Positions 7,750 to 16,170 of a DNA stretch of 64,000 nucleotides are shown one piece after another. The position numbers and the translations under genes are program-made. Numbering within the stretch: the stretch's first letter is position 1; each line of letters starts with the position of its first letter. Source of the stretch: DATAZK01 sp965199805 (lineage in GTDB: Bacteria; Actinomycetota; Actinomycetes; Frankiales; Frankiaceae); assembly GCA_965199805.1 (NCBI GenBank), contig CBDATO010000001.1:1984001-2048000 (forward strand). Direction: 5' to 3'. Below the pieces are notes generated by a model that was not told the DNA's origin, did not search any database, and saw nothing but the letters and a program-made list of their open reading frames with translations.

Positions 7750-8864
7750 GAGTGTCCTCCAGTGGTGTCGGCGATGGATGCGGACGGGATGGTGGCTGTG
7801 GCGCCGGCCGATGCCACCGTGGAGCCCGTTTCACGTGAAACATCGACCGTTTCCGGCATGGTGAGGTCGATGACCAGCGGCAATGGCGGCTGCTCGGCGA
7901 GCTCGCGGGCCGCCAGCAGGTACGCCTGAGCTCCGCGAGAGGCCTGGTCATACGTCACGACCGTGCTGGCATAGCTGGGAGCCTCGGCCACCCGCACGCT
8001 GCGGGGCACCAGCGTGCTCAGTACGGCCGTCGTGAAGTGCTCACGGACCTCGGCGACCACCTGGTCGGCCAGGCGCAGCCGGCTGTCGTACATGGTGAGC
8101 AGGATCGTGCTGATGACGAGGCCGGGGTTGAGATGCTCGGCCACCAGCTCCACGCTGCTCAGCAGCTGTCCCAGCCCCTCGAGGGCGTAGTACTCGCACT
8201 GGATCGGGATGAGGACCTCGCGGGCCGCGGTCAGACCGTTGATGGTCAGCAAACCGAGGGCGGGTGGGCAGTCGATGATGATGTAGTCGAACGACCCCGT
8301 GGTGGCCTCGATCGCCTGCCGCAGCCGGAACTCCCGGCCTTCCTCGTTCACGAGCTCGACCTCGGCGCCGGCCAGGTCGACGGCGGCCGGAGCCACCATC
8401 AGCCCGGGCACGTCGGGGCAGGGGAGGAGGACATCATCGATCTTCGCCTCACCGAGCATGACCTCGTACATGCCGGGGGTACGCGCCTCAGGGTCGATTC
8501 CGAGCGCTGTGCTCGCGTTGCCCTGCGGGTCGAGGTCGATGCACAGCACCCGCATCCCGAAGAGCCCCAAGGCTGCCGCGAGGTTGACGGCGGTCGTGGT
8601 CTTGCCGACTCCGCCCTTCTGATTGGCACAGGCAATGACCCGGGTCTCGGCCGGGGGCGCCACCGGCGCCATGCTCGCCGTTTCACGTGAAACATCGGCC
8701 GCTTCGGTCGTCGCGGCCGACTGGGCTTTGGCCTTCTCGGCCTTGCGGGCCGCCCGGCGGCTCACGCGCGCCGCCAGCCGTCCGCCGCGACCCTCGCGCC
8801 CGTCCTCACCGGGAGGGGCGTCGACCTGCCGTTCCTCGTCCGTGCGCTGCTTGTCCGCGTCCAC
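7746..8864 (-). CDS. parA: Chromosome-partitioning ATPase ParA
   Basis: 372 residues from the GTG at 8864, chosen because GGAAAGG lies 8 bases upstream. It has a deviant Walker A KGGVGKTT at 83-90, DLDPQGNAST and IIIDCPPALGLLT, as in ParA/Soj ATPases, which form the nucleoid-bound gradient that moves ParB-parS. About 75 basic and Ala-rich residues precede the ATPase core. The message start overlaps the end of rsmG by 59 bases. Two parS palindromes lie inside the gene, and both are read as VSRET, once in the N-terminal and once in the C-terminal tail. Confidence 0.95.
   Translation of the reverse strand: MDADKQRTDEERQVDAPPGEDGREGRGGRLAARVSRRAARKAEKAKAQSAATTEAADVSRETASMAPVAPPAETRVIACANQKGGVGKTTTAVNLAAALGLFGMRVLCIDLDPQGNASTALGIDPEARTPGMYEVMLGEAKIDDVLLPCPDVPGLMVAPAAVDLAGAEVELVNEEGREFRLRQAIEATTGSFDYIIIDCPPALGLLTINGLTAAREVLIPIQCEYYALEGLGQLLSSVELVAEHLNPGLVISTILLTMYDSRLRLADQVVAEVREHFTTAVLSTLVPRSVRVAEAPSYASTVVTYDQASRGAQAYLLAARELAEQPPLPLVIDLTMPETVDVSRETGSTVASAGATATIPSASIADTTGGHS
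7828..7841. other. parS: parS centromere site
   Basis: GTTTCACGTGAAAC, the perfect 14-bp palindrome of the bacterial parS consensus. The flanks are C and A, one base away from the full 16-mer. It lies inside the 3' end of parA and should be bound by the ParB encoded next to it. Confidence 0.92.
8680..8693. other. parS: parS centromere site
   Basis: Second perfect GTTTCACGTGAAAC palindrome, 852 bases from the first and inside the 5' part of parA. Clustered parS sites close to oriC are typical of actinomycetes. Confidence 0.92.
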
Positions 8865-9588
8865 GCGTGGTGCCTTTCCGTTCTGCCGTGCTCTCGGGCA
8901 CGAGGTCAGCCTGACGCGGGACCCGCACGACACGAACCGGAGCACCTAACAGATCAGAGCCGCACTCGGCGAGCCGAGCGGCCCCGGCACCGAGCCGAGC
9001 CATCCCGGGCAGCGCCTCCTGCAGCTCCTGCTCGGCCCGTTCGCCACGGACCGCCAGCAGTTCGCCTCCCGGCGCCACCAACGGCATCGTCCACGAGACG
9101 AGCCGTTCCAACGGCGCGACAGCCCGAGCGACCACGTAATCGATCGGAAAGTTGTGGGCGGTGGCCGTCGCTCTGGCGGCGTCCGGCGCACGCCCGCGCA
9201 CCACCTGCACCTGCTCCGTCAGACCCAGCGATTCGATCACCAGTTCGAGGAAGGCGCATCGCCGGGCCAGTGGCTCCAGCAGGACGACACCGAGGTCGGG
9301 GCGAGCCAGGGCCAGCGGGATGCCGGGCAGGCCGGCGCCCGAGCCGACGTCAGCCAGGCGCAGGCCCGGACCGAGCAGCTCGCTCACCACCGCACCGTTG
9401 AGGATGTGCCGATCCCAGATGCGCGGCGCCTCCCGCGGGCCAAGCAGCCCACGGATCAGTCCCTCGGTACACAGCAGGTCGGCGAAGCGGATCGCGAGGT
9501 CCAGCCGTGGGCCGAAGATTTCCGCCGCCTGTGGCGGGGGAGGGGGTGCCGACGCAGGCTCTGCGCCCGCGTCGGTCACATCACTCAT
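8806..9588 (-). CDS. rsmG: 16S rRNA (guanine527-N7)-methyltransferase RsmG (GidB)
   Basis: 260 residues. The SAM-binding signature LADVGSGAGLPGIPLA is followed by VVLLEPLARRCAFL and the catalytic region YVVARAVAPLERLV, all standard for RsmG, which methylates G527 in the 530 loop of 16S rRNA. Loss of this enzyme gives low-level streptomycin resistance in other bacteria. The C-terminal 35 residues are basic and low in complexity, and this part overlaps the 5' end of parA by 59 bases. ATG 9586-9588 is the first start of the frame. Confidence 0.93.
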   Translation of the reverse strand: MSDVTDAGAEPASAPPPPPQAAEIFGPRLDLAIRFADLLCTEGLIRGLLGPREAPRIWDRHILNGAVVSELLGPGLRLADVGSGAGLPGIPLALARPDLGVVLLEPLARRCAFLELVIESLGLTEQVQVVRGRAPDAARATATAHNFPIDYVVARAVAPLERLVSWTMPLVAPGGELLAVRGERAEQELQEALPGMARLGAGAARLAECGSDLLGAPVRVVRVPRQADLVPESTAERKGTTRGRGQAAHGRGTAGRRPSR

Positions 9589-9635
9589 GACGACTGCACC
9601 CAGGGGCGGTACGTGAACTCACCATGACCCGGCGG

Positions 9636-10178
9636 TCAGTCGGGCAGGACGACAACGCGTCGTCGCGGCTCCTCGCCCTCGGACTCGCTGTGCACGCCTG
9701 CCACGTCAGCCACGGCGTCGTGCACGACCTTGCGCTCGAACGGCGTCATCGCCGCCAGACGCTCCGGCTCGCCGCTCTCGAGCACCCGCTGTGACACGGC
9801 CGCACCGAGCTCGGCCAACTCCGTACGCCGGCGTGCCCGGAAGCCGCCGATGTCCAGCATCAGCCGGCTCCGTACGCCCATCTCGCGCTGCACGGCCAGC
9901 CGGGTGAGCTCCTGGAGGGCGTCGAGCGTCTCGCCCTTGTCACCGACCAGGTCACCGAGCCCGCTGCCCACGATCGCCACGACGGCACGCTCGCCCTCGA
10001 CGTCCATGTCGAGATCGCCGTCGAGGTCGAGGATGTCGAGCAGCGACTCGAGGTAATCGGCCGCGACGTCGCCCTCGCGTACCAGGTCGGACCCGCGCGA
10101 ACGGCTCGGACGCTTGCTCTCCGAGGCCTCTCCTGCATCCACGTCGATGACGACGTCGCCATCGATGTCTTCGGTCAA
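9636..10178 (-). CDS. jag: Jag/KhpB-like RNA-binding protein (KH-R3H)
   Basis: 180 residues from TTG 10178. An acidic N-terminal tail precedes a KH-like domain (VGSGLGDLVGDKGETLDALQ) and a C-terminal R3H domain (MTPFERKVVHDAVAD). This is the small RNA-binding protein that always sits beside yidC in actinobacteria. The TTG has no Shine-Dalgarno. Eleven codons further up, an ATT at 10209-10211 is preceded by AGGGAG at a good distance, and the sequence between reads like an extension of the acidic tail, so the real protein may begin there. It lies between yidC and rsmG in one minus-strand unit. Confidence 0.9.
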   Translation of the reverse strand: MTEDIDGDVVIDVDAGEASESKRPSRSRGSDLVREGDVAADYLESLLDILDLDGDLDMDVEGERAVVAIVGSGLGDLVGDKGETLDALQELTRLAVQREMGVRSRLMLDIGGFRARRRTELAELGAAVSQRVLESGEPERLAAMTPFERKVVHDAVADVAGVHSESEGEEPRRRVVVLPD

Positions 10179-10259
10179 CTCAGTGGGCTTTGTGTCGCTA
10201 TCGCTGGAAATGTCTGCTCCCTGTCCTGCCCGGGGTCCGGGGTCGACCGATGACAGCTG

Positions 10260-11549
10260 TCATCTGCGGCCGCCCTTACGGGGACCTTTGCCTTTGGGTT
10301 TCGCGGCCGGGCGATTGGGGCGTCGGGCCCGCTGGGCCTGCCCCCCGCCGCTGACCGTGCGTCCTGCCGAACCGGCAGCGGGTGTCGTGCCCTTCGCCGC
10401 TCCGGACGTCGTCGTCGTGCCGGGAGGATCATCATCCGGCGACTCGGACACCTTCTCGAAGTCCACGGCCGACGTCTCATCCACGTCGTCCTCGGACTTG
10501 CTCAGATCGACGGCCGCCCCCGCCGATCCCCCGCCGCCCGGCCCACGCCGGACCTGGCGCTGCTTCGGCGGTGCGACCACCGGCGCCGGCTCAGGAGCCT
10601 TGCGGCCGAGCTTCGCCTTCGGTGCCGCAGCCGGCACGCGGGCAGCCGCGGCCGAGCCACCGGTCGTCGCCGGGAGCACCGGCGGCATCTTGCGCAGGAT
10701 GAACACCTGCTGGCACATGCTCCACACGTTCGTGACCAGCCAGTACACGAGCACCGCGATCGGGAAGCGGAAGCCGAAGATCGCCAGCAGCAGCGGCGAG
10801 CCGTAGAGCATGACCCGCTGGATCTTGGCCTGGTTGGGGTCGACGGGACCGCCGCGCGACATGATCTGGCGCTGCGTGATGTACACCGACAGCGACATCA
10901 GCACGATCATGATCGCAGCCACGATCTTGACGGTCGTGCCGGTGGCCCCCAGCAGGTCCAGGTTCTTCTGCGACGAGGTCAGCGAGGAACTCAAGGTGAT
11001 GCCGTGGAAGCGCGCCGTCGCGAGGCCGGCGACCTCAGCCGCCTTTTCGTTCGGTGTCAGGCTCCACACGCCGTTGTTGTTCACGCAGGACCCGATGACC
11101 CGGGTGACCTCGTTGAAGCAGCCACCTGTCAGGCCGCTCGTGCCCCTGAACTCCAGGATGCCGTTGCCACGTGGCGTCGGCGCCCGGGAGACGGCGTTGA
11201 AGACGTGATAGAGCGAGATGAACAGCGGGATCTGCAGCAGCAGAGGGAGACAGCCTAGCAGGGGGTTGCCGTGCTCCTTCTGCAGCTTCATGACCTCCTG
11301 GTTCATGCGCTGCTTGTCGTTCTTGTACTTCTCGCGCAGCTCCTTGATCCGCGGCTGCAGCATCTGCATCGTCCGCTGCGCCTTCACCGACCGCACGAAG
11401 AGCGGGAAGATCACGATCCGGACGATCATCACGATGATCGCGATGGCGATCGCATACGACCAGAAGGACTGCCGGCCGAAGACATGCGCCAGCAGGTTGT
11501 GGAAGACGATCACGCCGCGCGCGACGAGGTTGTAGAGCGGGTCTAACAC
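10260..11549 (-). CDS. yidC: Membrane protein insertase YidC (OxaA family)
   Basis: 429 residues, GTG start. An N-terminal transmembrane segment is followed by the conserved cytoplasmic hairpin (RTMQMLQPRIKELREKYKND), then helices with PLLLQIPLFISLYHVFNAV, VAAIMIVLMSLSVYITQRQI and a last pair near FGFRFPIAVLVYWLVTNVWS. It inserts and folds inner-membrane proteins together with or without SecYEG. The C-terminal 110 residues are a basic, Pro/Ala-rich cytoplasmic tail that may contact ribosomes. Its 5' end overlaps yidD by seven bases. Confidence 0.96.
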   Translation of the reverse strand: MLDPLYNLVARGVIVFHNLLAHVFGRQSFWSYAIAIAIIVMIVRIVIFPLFVRSVKAQRTMQMLQPRIKELREKYKNDKQRMNQEVMKLQKEHGNPLLGCLPLLLQIPLFISLYHVFNAVSRAPTPRGNGILEFRGTSGLTGGCFNEVTRVIGSCVNNNGVWSLTPNEKAAEVAGLATARFHGITLSSSLTSSQKNLDLLGATGTTVKIVAAIMIVLMSLSVYITQRQIMSRGGPVDPNQAKIQRVMLYGSPLLLAIFGFRFPIAVLVYWLVTNVWSMCQQVFILRKMPPVLPATTGGSAAAARVPAAAPKAKLGRKAPEPAPVVAPPKQRQVRRGPGGGGSAGAAVDLSKSEDDVDETSAVDFEKVSESPDDDPPGTTTTSGAAKGTTPAAGSAGRTVSGGGQAQRARRPNRPAAKPKGKGPRKGGRR

Positions 11550-11995
11550 TGACGCTCTCCTGCTTCCGAAGTCGACGTGATCTTGGCGCGCTCATCCGGC
11601 GGCGTGGTGCGCACCCGGGCGGTCACCGCGACGGAGGACGCCGCATCGTGACGAGTCTCCTCCACCGGCCCGGTCGGTACATCCCGGCCCGCCGAGGTCG
11701 TGGTCGCCGTCACCAAATCTGCGGCATCCCCGTCAACCCGACGGCCGCGGGCTTCCGGCACCGGGTCGTAGCCGCCCGCGTGGAACGGGTGACAACGCAA
11801 CAGACGGCGGACGGCCAGGTACGTCCCTCGCCACGCTCCGTGTTCGGTAAGTGCCTCTCCGGCGTACTCACTGCACGTGGGCAGGTAACGGCACGAAGCA
11901 CCGCGTCGGGGACTGATACCCACCTGGTAGAAGCCGATCACCGACTTCATGACCCGCGCGGCGGGCCCGGGTCGGGGTGACGTCATCTCAGTCAT
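11543..11995 (-). CDS. yidD: Membrane protein insertion efficiency factor YidD
   Basis: 150 residues. The YidD domain is clear: FYQVGISPRRGASCRYLPTC, SEYAGEALTEHG and RRLLRCHPFHAGGYDPVP, with the three conserved cysteines. It helps YidC-mediated insertion at the inner face of the membrane. The usual protein is 70-115 residues; here a Thr/Ala-rich tail of about 50 residues follows. It overlaps rnpA at its start and yidC at its end, so the genes are translationally coupled. Confidence 0.93.
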   Translation of the reverse strand: MTEMTSPRPGPAARVMKSVIGFYQVGISPRRGASCRYLPTCSEYAGEALTEHGAWRGTYLAVRRLLRCHPFHAGGYDPVPEARGRRVDGDAADLVTATTTSAGRDVPTGPVEETRHDAASSVAVTARVRTTPPDERAKITSTSEAGERQC

Positions 11996-12377
11996 GCGCA
12001 GGGACGGCCGCCGGTACGGGCACCGTCTCGCGTCGGGGCCTCGGGGCCGTGGCGGCCAGGCCGGCGTCGAGCCAGCCCGCCAGCTCGGCGTAGTCGGCGT
12101 CGGCGGCGCCTTCCAGCGCGCGCACGACGACCATGCTCCCCTCCGGGAGCCGGGGGAGCGCCTCGTGCAGAGCCGCTCGCACCCGCCGCTTGACCCGGTT
12201 GCGCACGACCGCCGGGCCGACCCGCCGCCCTGCGACGACGGTCGCCCGTGCGTGACCTGCGGCGGGACCCGCGTCAGCGGTCAGGACCAGCAGCGCACCG
12301 CGCCGGGCGCGCCGACCCGTACGGGCCACCGTGCGGTGGTCGGTACGGGTGTGCACCCGGGCGGCGGCTGGGAGCAC
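11988..12377 (-). CDS. rnpA: Ribonuclease P protein component
   Basis: 129 residues from GTG 12377, where the conserved N-terminus LPAAARVHTRTDHRTV of RnpA begins. The RNR signature is present as VGPAVVRNRVKRRVRAAL. It binds the catalytic RNase P RNA and helps 5' maturation of tRNA. The frame extends further upstream into rpmH, but that part is not conserved. It starts four bases after the rpmH stop and overlaps yidD at its end. Confidence 0.93.
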   Translation of the reverse strand: MLPAAARVHTRTDHRTVARTGRRARRGALLVLTADAGPAAGHARATVVAGRRVGPAVVRNRVKRRVRAALHEALPRLPEGSMVVVRALEGAADADYAELAGWLDAGLAATAPRPRRETVPVPAAVPAHD

Positions 12378-12381
12378 AGCG

Positions 12382-12519
12382 TCAGGCGGAGAGCTCTTCG
12401 CGACCCTTGCGGCGACGAGCGGCGAGGATCGAGCGGCCGGCACGGGTGCGCATCCGCAAGCGGAAGCCGTGCGTCTTAGCCCGGCGGCGATTGTTGGGCT
12501 GAAACGTGCGCTTGCTCAA
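12382..12519 (-). CDS. rpmH: 50S ribosomal protein L34
   Basis: 45 residues, complete: SKRTFQPNNRRRAKTHGFRL at the N-terminus, then RTRAGRSILAARRRKGR, the invariant L34 sequence. The start is TTG 12519, with GGAG six bases upstream (ACGGAGCACACC). It is the first gene of the rpmH-rnpA-yidD-yidC-jag-rsmG-parAB string pointing away from oriC. Confidence 0.96.
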   Translation of the reverse strand: MSKRTFQPNNRRRAKTHGFRLRMRTRAGRSILAARRRKGREELSA

Positions 12520-12945
12520 GGTGTGCTCCGTCGGGATCTGGGTGGTCGATCGGCGTGCCGCCGGCCAGGTGGGCAGCGGCGCACGGCTAGTACAGCCGCG
12601 GTACGGCCGACCGTCAACGGTACGGCGGGCCTCTGAGCCGGTCAAACGGTTCGCGACCGGTTACATGGCCGTCACCCCACGGCAAACACCCGGCTAATCA
12701 CTCACAGTCAACCCGGGAAAAAACCAGCGACCTGGGTCTGAACAGAGCGTCGACGCCGGGGGTGCGGCACTGCTAGCGTCGGCCCCTCACCAACGAAGAG
12801 ATTCCGCCGATCCCCGCCCGCCGCAAGCGCCTCACGCCTCGCTGATCCGTCGTGATAGAGCGTCGTGCACAGCTTGTGGACAAAGCTGTGGACCACGTGC
12901 GGTGTACTCGACGTCGGGGTCGCCAGGGCGCGAGGGGGAAACACG
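12520..12945. other. oriC: Origin region, rpmH-dnaA side
   Basis: 426 bases without a gene between the divergent rpmH and dnaA. A consensus DnaA box, TGTGGACAA (TTGTCCACA on the other strand), lies at 12875-12883. A one-mismatch box, TGTGGACCA, follows at 12887-12895. The pair lies 50-70 bases before dnaA, fitting autoregulation by DnaA as well as origin function. The rest must hold the two divergent promoters; I could not fix them. Confidence 0.7.
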
Positions 12946-14412
12946 ATGGCGTACGCATCCGCCCCGTCAGGCCGACCGGCAGTTCGAGATCGTGAGGAGT
13001 TGCAGGTCGTGTCGGAAGGAGCGCTCGGAGACGACGCCGGGGGTGACGTCGAGGCGGTCACCCGGGCCTGGGACTCCACCAAGGCATCGGTCAGCGAAGG
13101 CCTCACGGCCACCGACCGGGCCTGGATCCGGGGGGTGCGGGCCGTCGGCATCCTCGAGGGCACCGTGCTGTTCTCGGCACCCAACGAGATCGTCCGTGAG
13201 CTGCTCAACGGCAAGCTCAGGCCGCTGGTGATCACCCGCATGTCTGCCGCGATGAACCGCCCGATCGACCTTGCCGTCGTCGTGCGGGCCGCGCCGGATC
13301 CCGACCTCGTGCCCGATGACACGGACGAGCGCCCGGCCGATCGGCTCGTCGCCGTGAGTGCCCGCAGCCAGCCGGCCCCGCCGCCGAAGCTCAACGAGCG
13401 CTACACCTTCGAGACCTTCGTGATCGGCGATGGCAACCGCTTCCCGCACGCCGCCGCGGTGGCCGTCGCAGAGGCGCCCGGGCGGTCCTACAACCCCCTG
13501 TTCGTCTACGGCGACTCCGGCCTCGGCAAGACCCACCTGCTCCACGCGATCGCCCACGACACCGCGAAGATGCACCCCGAGCTCCGCATCTGTTACGTCA
13601 ATTCCGAGGAATTCACCAACGAATTCATCAATGCGATCCGCGACGACCGGCAGCAGCAATTCCGGTCGCGTTACCGGGACGTGGATGTCCTCCTGATCGA
13701 CGACATCCAATTCCTCGAGAACAAGGAGCGGACGCAGGAGGAGTTCTTCCACACGTTCAACGACCTGCACGGCAGCTCCCGGCAGATCGTCATCTCGTCC
13801 GACCGGCCGCCCAAGCAGCTCGCCACGCTGGAGGACCGGCTGCGCAGCCGCTTCGAGTGGGGCCTCATCACCGATGTCAGCCCGCCCGACCTCGAGACCC
13901 GCGTGGCGATCCTGTCGAAGAAAGCGGCGGCCGGCGGCGTCGATGTCGACGTGGAGACCCTGACGTACATCGCCACCCATATCGAGCGCAACATCCGCGA
14001 ACTCGAGGGGGCGCTCATCCGGGTCGCGGCCTTCGCCAGCCTGCAATCGGTGCGGATGGACCAGAAGCTCGCCGAGGCCGTGCTCCGCGACCTCATCCCC
14101 GACGCGAGCGATCCGGAGATCACCCCGGCGGTGGTGATGAGCCAGACCGCCGGCTTCTTCGGGGTGTCCATGGACGACCTCTGCGGGTCCTCACGCAGCC
14201 GCAGCCTGGTCATGGCCCGTCAGATCGCCATGTACCTGTGCCGGGAGCTCACCGACCTCTCGCTGCCCAAGATCGGTGCGCACTTCGGTGGACGCGACCA
14301 CACGACGGTCATCCATGCGAACAAGAAGATCGAGGCCCTGATGGCGGAGAAGCGCCAGGTCTACAACCAGGTGACGGAGCTCCACAGCCGCATCCGCGCG
14401 ATGGGGCGCTGA
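12946..14412 (+). CDS. dnaA: Chromosomal replication initiator DnaA
   Basis: 488 residues from ATG 12946, preceded by GAGGGGGAA six bases upstream. Domain I covers about 1-105; the linker (domain II) is very short, about 20-30 residues. The AAA+ domain shows Walker A GDSGLGKT at 189-196, Walker B LLIDDIQFLENKERTQEEFF and sensor regions. Domain IV ends with the DNA-binding signature GGRDHTTVIHA. It binds DnaA boxes on both sides of its gene and opens the origin. Streptomyces and Micromonospora relatives usually have a much longer domain II. Confidence 0.97.
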   Translation: MAYASAPSGRPAVRDREELQVVSEGALGDDAGGDVEAVTRAWDSTKASVSEGLTATDRAWIRGVRAVGILEGTVLFSAPNEIVRELLNGKLRPLVITRMSAAMNRPIDLAVVVRAAPDPDLVPDDTDERPADRLVAVSARSQPAPPPKLNERYTFETFVIGDGNRFPHAAAVAVAEAPGRSYNPLFVYGDSGLGKTHLLHAIAHDTAKMHPELRICYVNSEEFTNEFINAIRDDRQQQFRSRYRDVDVLLIDDIQFLENKERTQEEFFHTFNDLHGSSRQIVISSDRPPKQLATLEDRLRSRFEWGLITDVSPPDLETRVAILSKKAAAGGVDVDVETLTYIATHIERNIRELEGALIRVAAFASLQSVRMDQKLAEAVLRDLIPDASDPEITPAVVMSQTAGFFGVSMDDLCGSSRSRSLVMARQIAMYLCRELTDLSLPKIGAHFGGRDHTTVIHANKKIEALMAEKRQVYNQVTELHSRIRAMGR

Positions 14413-14865
14413 GTCGATGTCCGCTCTCCCGTCAGCCGCCTTGTCGGCTCGAGTGTCGTCGCGCCGAGTGACCGGGCGACCGCATACACGAACTTCTTTG
14501 CTGTGTACACAGCTTGTGGAAAGTTCTGTGGACAACGCGTGGACGCCGACGGGTCAACCGGCCGGGCGGCCGCTGCCTCCACAGCAGCACCCGTCGGGGT
14601 GGGCGTGTCGTGCACACACTGCCCACCGGACCATCGCCGGAGTGAGCTGCGCGAACGACGGTTTTCCACAGTGTCCACGCCCCCTATTACGACGTCTCTC
14701 CTTGAGATGGATTAATGACATCAACCCTGCACCAGAGGGTTGGGGACAACATTCCCGGCGCTGTCGCCCTAGCTCCGCACCCGAGTCATCGCGCTGTCGC
14801 CCTAGCTCCGCACCCGAGTCATCGAGCTGTCGCCCTAGCTCCGCACCCGTCCTGGAGGTTCGCTC
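14413..14865. other. oriC: Origin region oriC, dnaA-dnaN side
   Basis: 453 bases without a gene. DnaA boxes: TGTGGACAA at 14527-14535 (consensus), TTTTCCACA at 14662-14670 and TGGGGACAA at 14741-14749 (one mismatch each), and weaker TGTGGAAAG at 14515-14523 and GTGTCCACG at 14671-14679. CTGTGTACACAG just before 14512 is a palindrome. The least GC-rich stretch (about 14680-14725, CCCTATTACGACG to ATTAATGACATC) is the best candidate for the unwinding element. Three 33-bp tandem repeats lie at 14758-14849, next to dnaN. Confidence 0.85.
14758..14849 (+). repeat. Three tandem 33-bp repeats in the dnaN leader
   Basis: CTGTCGCCCTAGCTCCGCAC recurs at 14761, 14794 and 14827, giving a 33-base period. 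The first two units are identical from GCGCTGTCGCC through CCCGAGTCATC; the third stops matching after CACCCG, just before the dnaN ribosome-binding site. Each unit contains the rare tetramer CTAG. Confidence 0.9.
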
Positions 14866-16014
14866 ATGAGGTTCCGCGTCGAACGCGACGAGCTCACCGA
14901 TGCGGTCACCTGGGTCGCACGCACGCTGCCGACCCGGCCGACGACGCAGCTCCAGGTCCTTGCCGGTCTGTTGCTCGAGACCTCCGACCAGGGCCTGCGG
15001 CTGTCGGCGTTCGACTACGAGGTCGCCGCCTGGGGCGAGATCAACGCGTCCGTCGTCGAGGAGGGTCGATCGCTGGTCAGCGGCCGCCTGCTCGCCGAGA
15101 TCGTCCGCTCCCTGCCCTCGGCCCCGGTCGAGCTCGCCATCGAGCCGACCCGGGCGGTCCTGACCTGCGGCAGCAGCCGGTTCACGCTGCCGACGCTGCC
15201 GGTCGAGGACTACCCGGCGCTCCCCGGTCTGCCCGAGGTGACCGGCAAGCTCGGCAGCAGCGCCTTCGCGTCCGCCGTCGCCCAGGTCGCCATCGCAGCC
15301 GGTCGTGACGACACGCTCCCCGTGCTCACCGGCGTGCGCATCGAGATCGCCGGCGAGAAGCTGACGCTCGCGTCGACCGACCGCTACCGCCTCGCCGTCC
15401 GCGAGCTCGTCTGGCGTCCGGAGGACCCCGAGGTCAGCGGCACCGCGCTGATCCCGGCGCGCACCCTCGCCGACGCTTCGAAGGCGCTGGCCGCCGCCGG
15501 CGCGGAGATCAGCGTCGCGATCGGCAGCGGCCCGTCCGGTGAGGCCCTCGCCGGCTTCACCTGCGGCGCGCGGCACAGCACGACGCGCCTCATCGACGGC
15601 CAGTTCCCGGACTACCGCCGGCTGCTGCCGCCGACCTCGCCGTTGTCGGCCGAGGTCGACGTCGCCCCGCTCGCCGACGCCGCCCGCCGCGTCTCGCTCG
15701 TCGCGGCCCGTACCGCCCCGGTCATGCTCACCTTCCGGCCCGGCGAGGTCGTACTGGAGGCCGGCGCCGGCGGCGAGGCCCAGGCCCGCGAGGCGCTCCC
15801 GGCCGCGTACGACGGGCCGGAGCTCTCGATCGCGTTCAACCCCGGCTACCTGCTGGACGGCCTCGGTGCGCTGAACTCGGACTCGGTCAACGTCGGCTTC
15901 GCCACCGACGACCCGGTCGAGGCCCCGCGCAAGCCCGCCGTCTTCACTGGCAAGTCGGGCGACGCCGGCCCGGATTACCGCTACCTGCTGATGCCGGTTC
16001 GCCTCTCGGGGTGA
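14866..16014 (+). CDS. dnaN: DNA polymerase III beta sliding clamp
   Basis: 382 residues, ATG 14866 with TGGAGG eight bases upstream. It contains three clamp domains, with GRDDTLPVLTGVRIEI and STDRYRLAVRE at the start of the second and the conserved C-terminal YRYLLMPVRL. It forms the ring that tethers DNA polymerase III to DNA. Its leader carries the origin boxes and the 33-bp repeats, so its transcription may be tied to origin activity. Confidence 0.97.
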   Translation: MRFRVERDELTDAVTWVARTLPTRPTTQLQVLAGLLLETSDQGLRLSAFDYEVAAWGEINASVVEEGRSLVSGRLLAEIVRSLPSAPVELAIEPTRAVLTCGSSRFTLPTLPVEDYPALPGLPEVTGKLGSSAFASAVAQVAIAAGRDDTLPVLTGVRIEIAGEKLTLASTDRYRLAVRELVWRPEDPEVSGTALIPARTLADASKALAAAGAEISVAIGSGPSGEALAGFTCGARHSTTRLIDGQFPDYRRLLPPTSPLSAEVDVAPLADAARRVSLVAARTAPVMLTFRPGEVVLEAGAGGEAQAREALPAAYDGPELSIAFNPGYLLDGLGALNSDSVNVGFATDDPVEAPRKPAVFTGKSGDAGPDYRYLLMPVRLSG

Positions 16015-16170
16015 AGCGGTTTGCCGATGTGCACCGGTGAAACGACTGACCAACATCGGCTGACACCCGCTCGCAGCGGCCGCCGGTCCGCCTCCCGGGC
16101 GGGCCGGGTTCCGGTATCACCGAGACGGACACCACCAGCCGTCCGTGCAACGAGTTGAAGGAGCCGCCGC

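Noticed and set aside
8865..8945. parA start at the upstream codon 8945
   Set aside because: The GTG at 8864 has GGAAAGG at ideal distance; the extra 27 codons lie within rsmG and are not ParA-like.
14758..14849. CRISPR array
   Set aside because: The 33-bp units follow each other without spacers and there are no cas genes; it is a plain tandem repeat.
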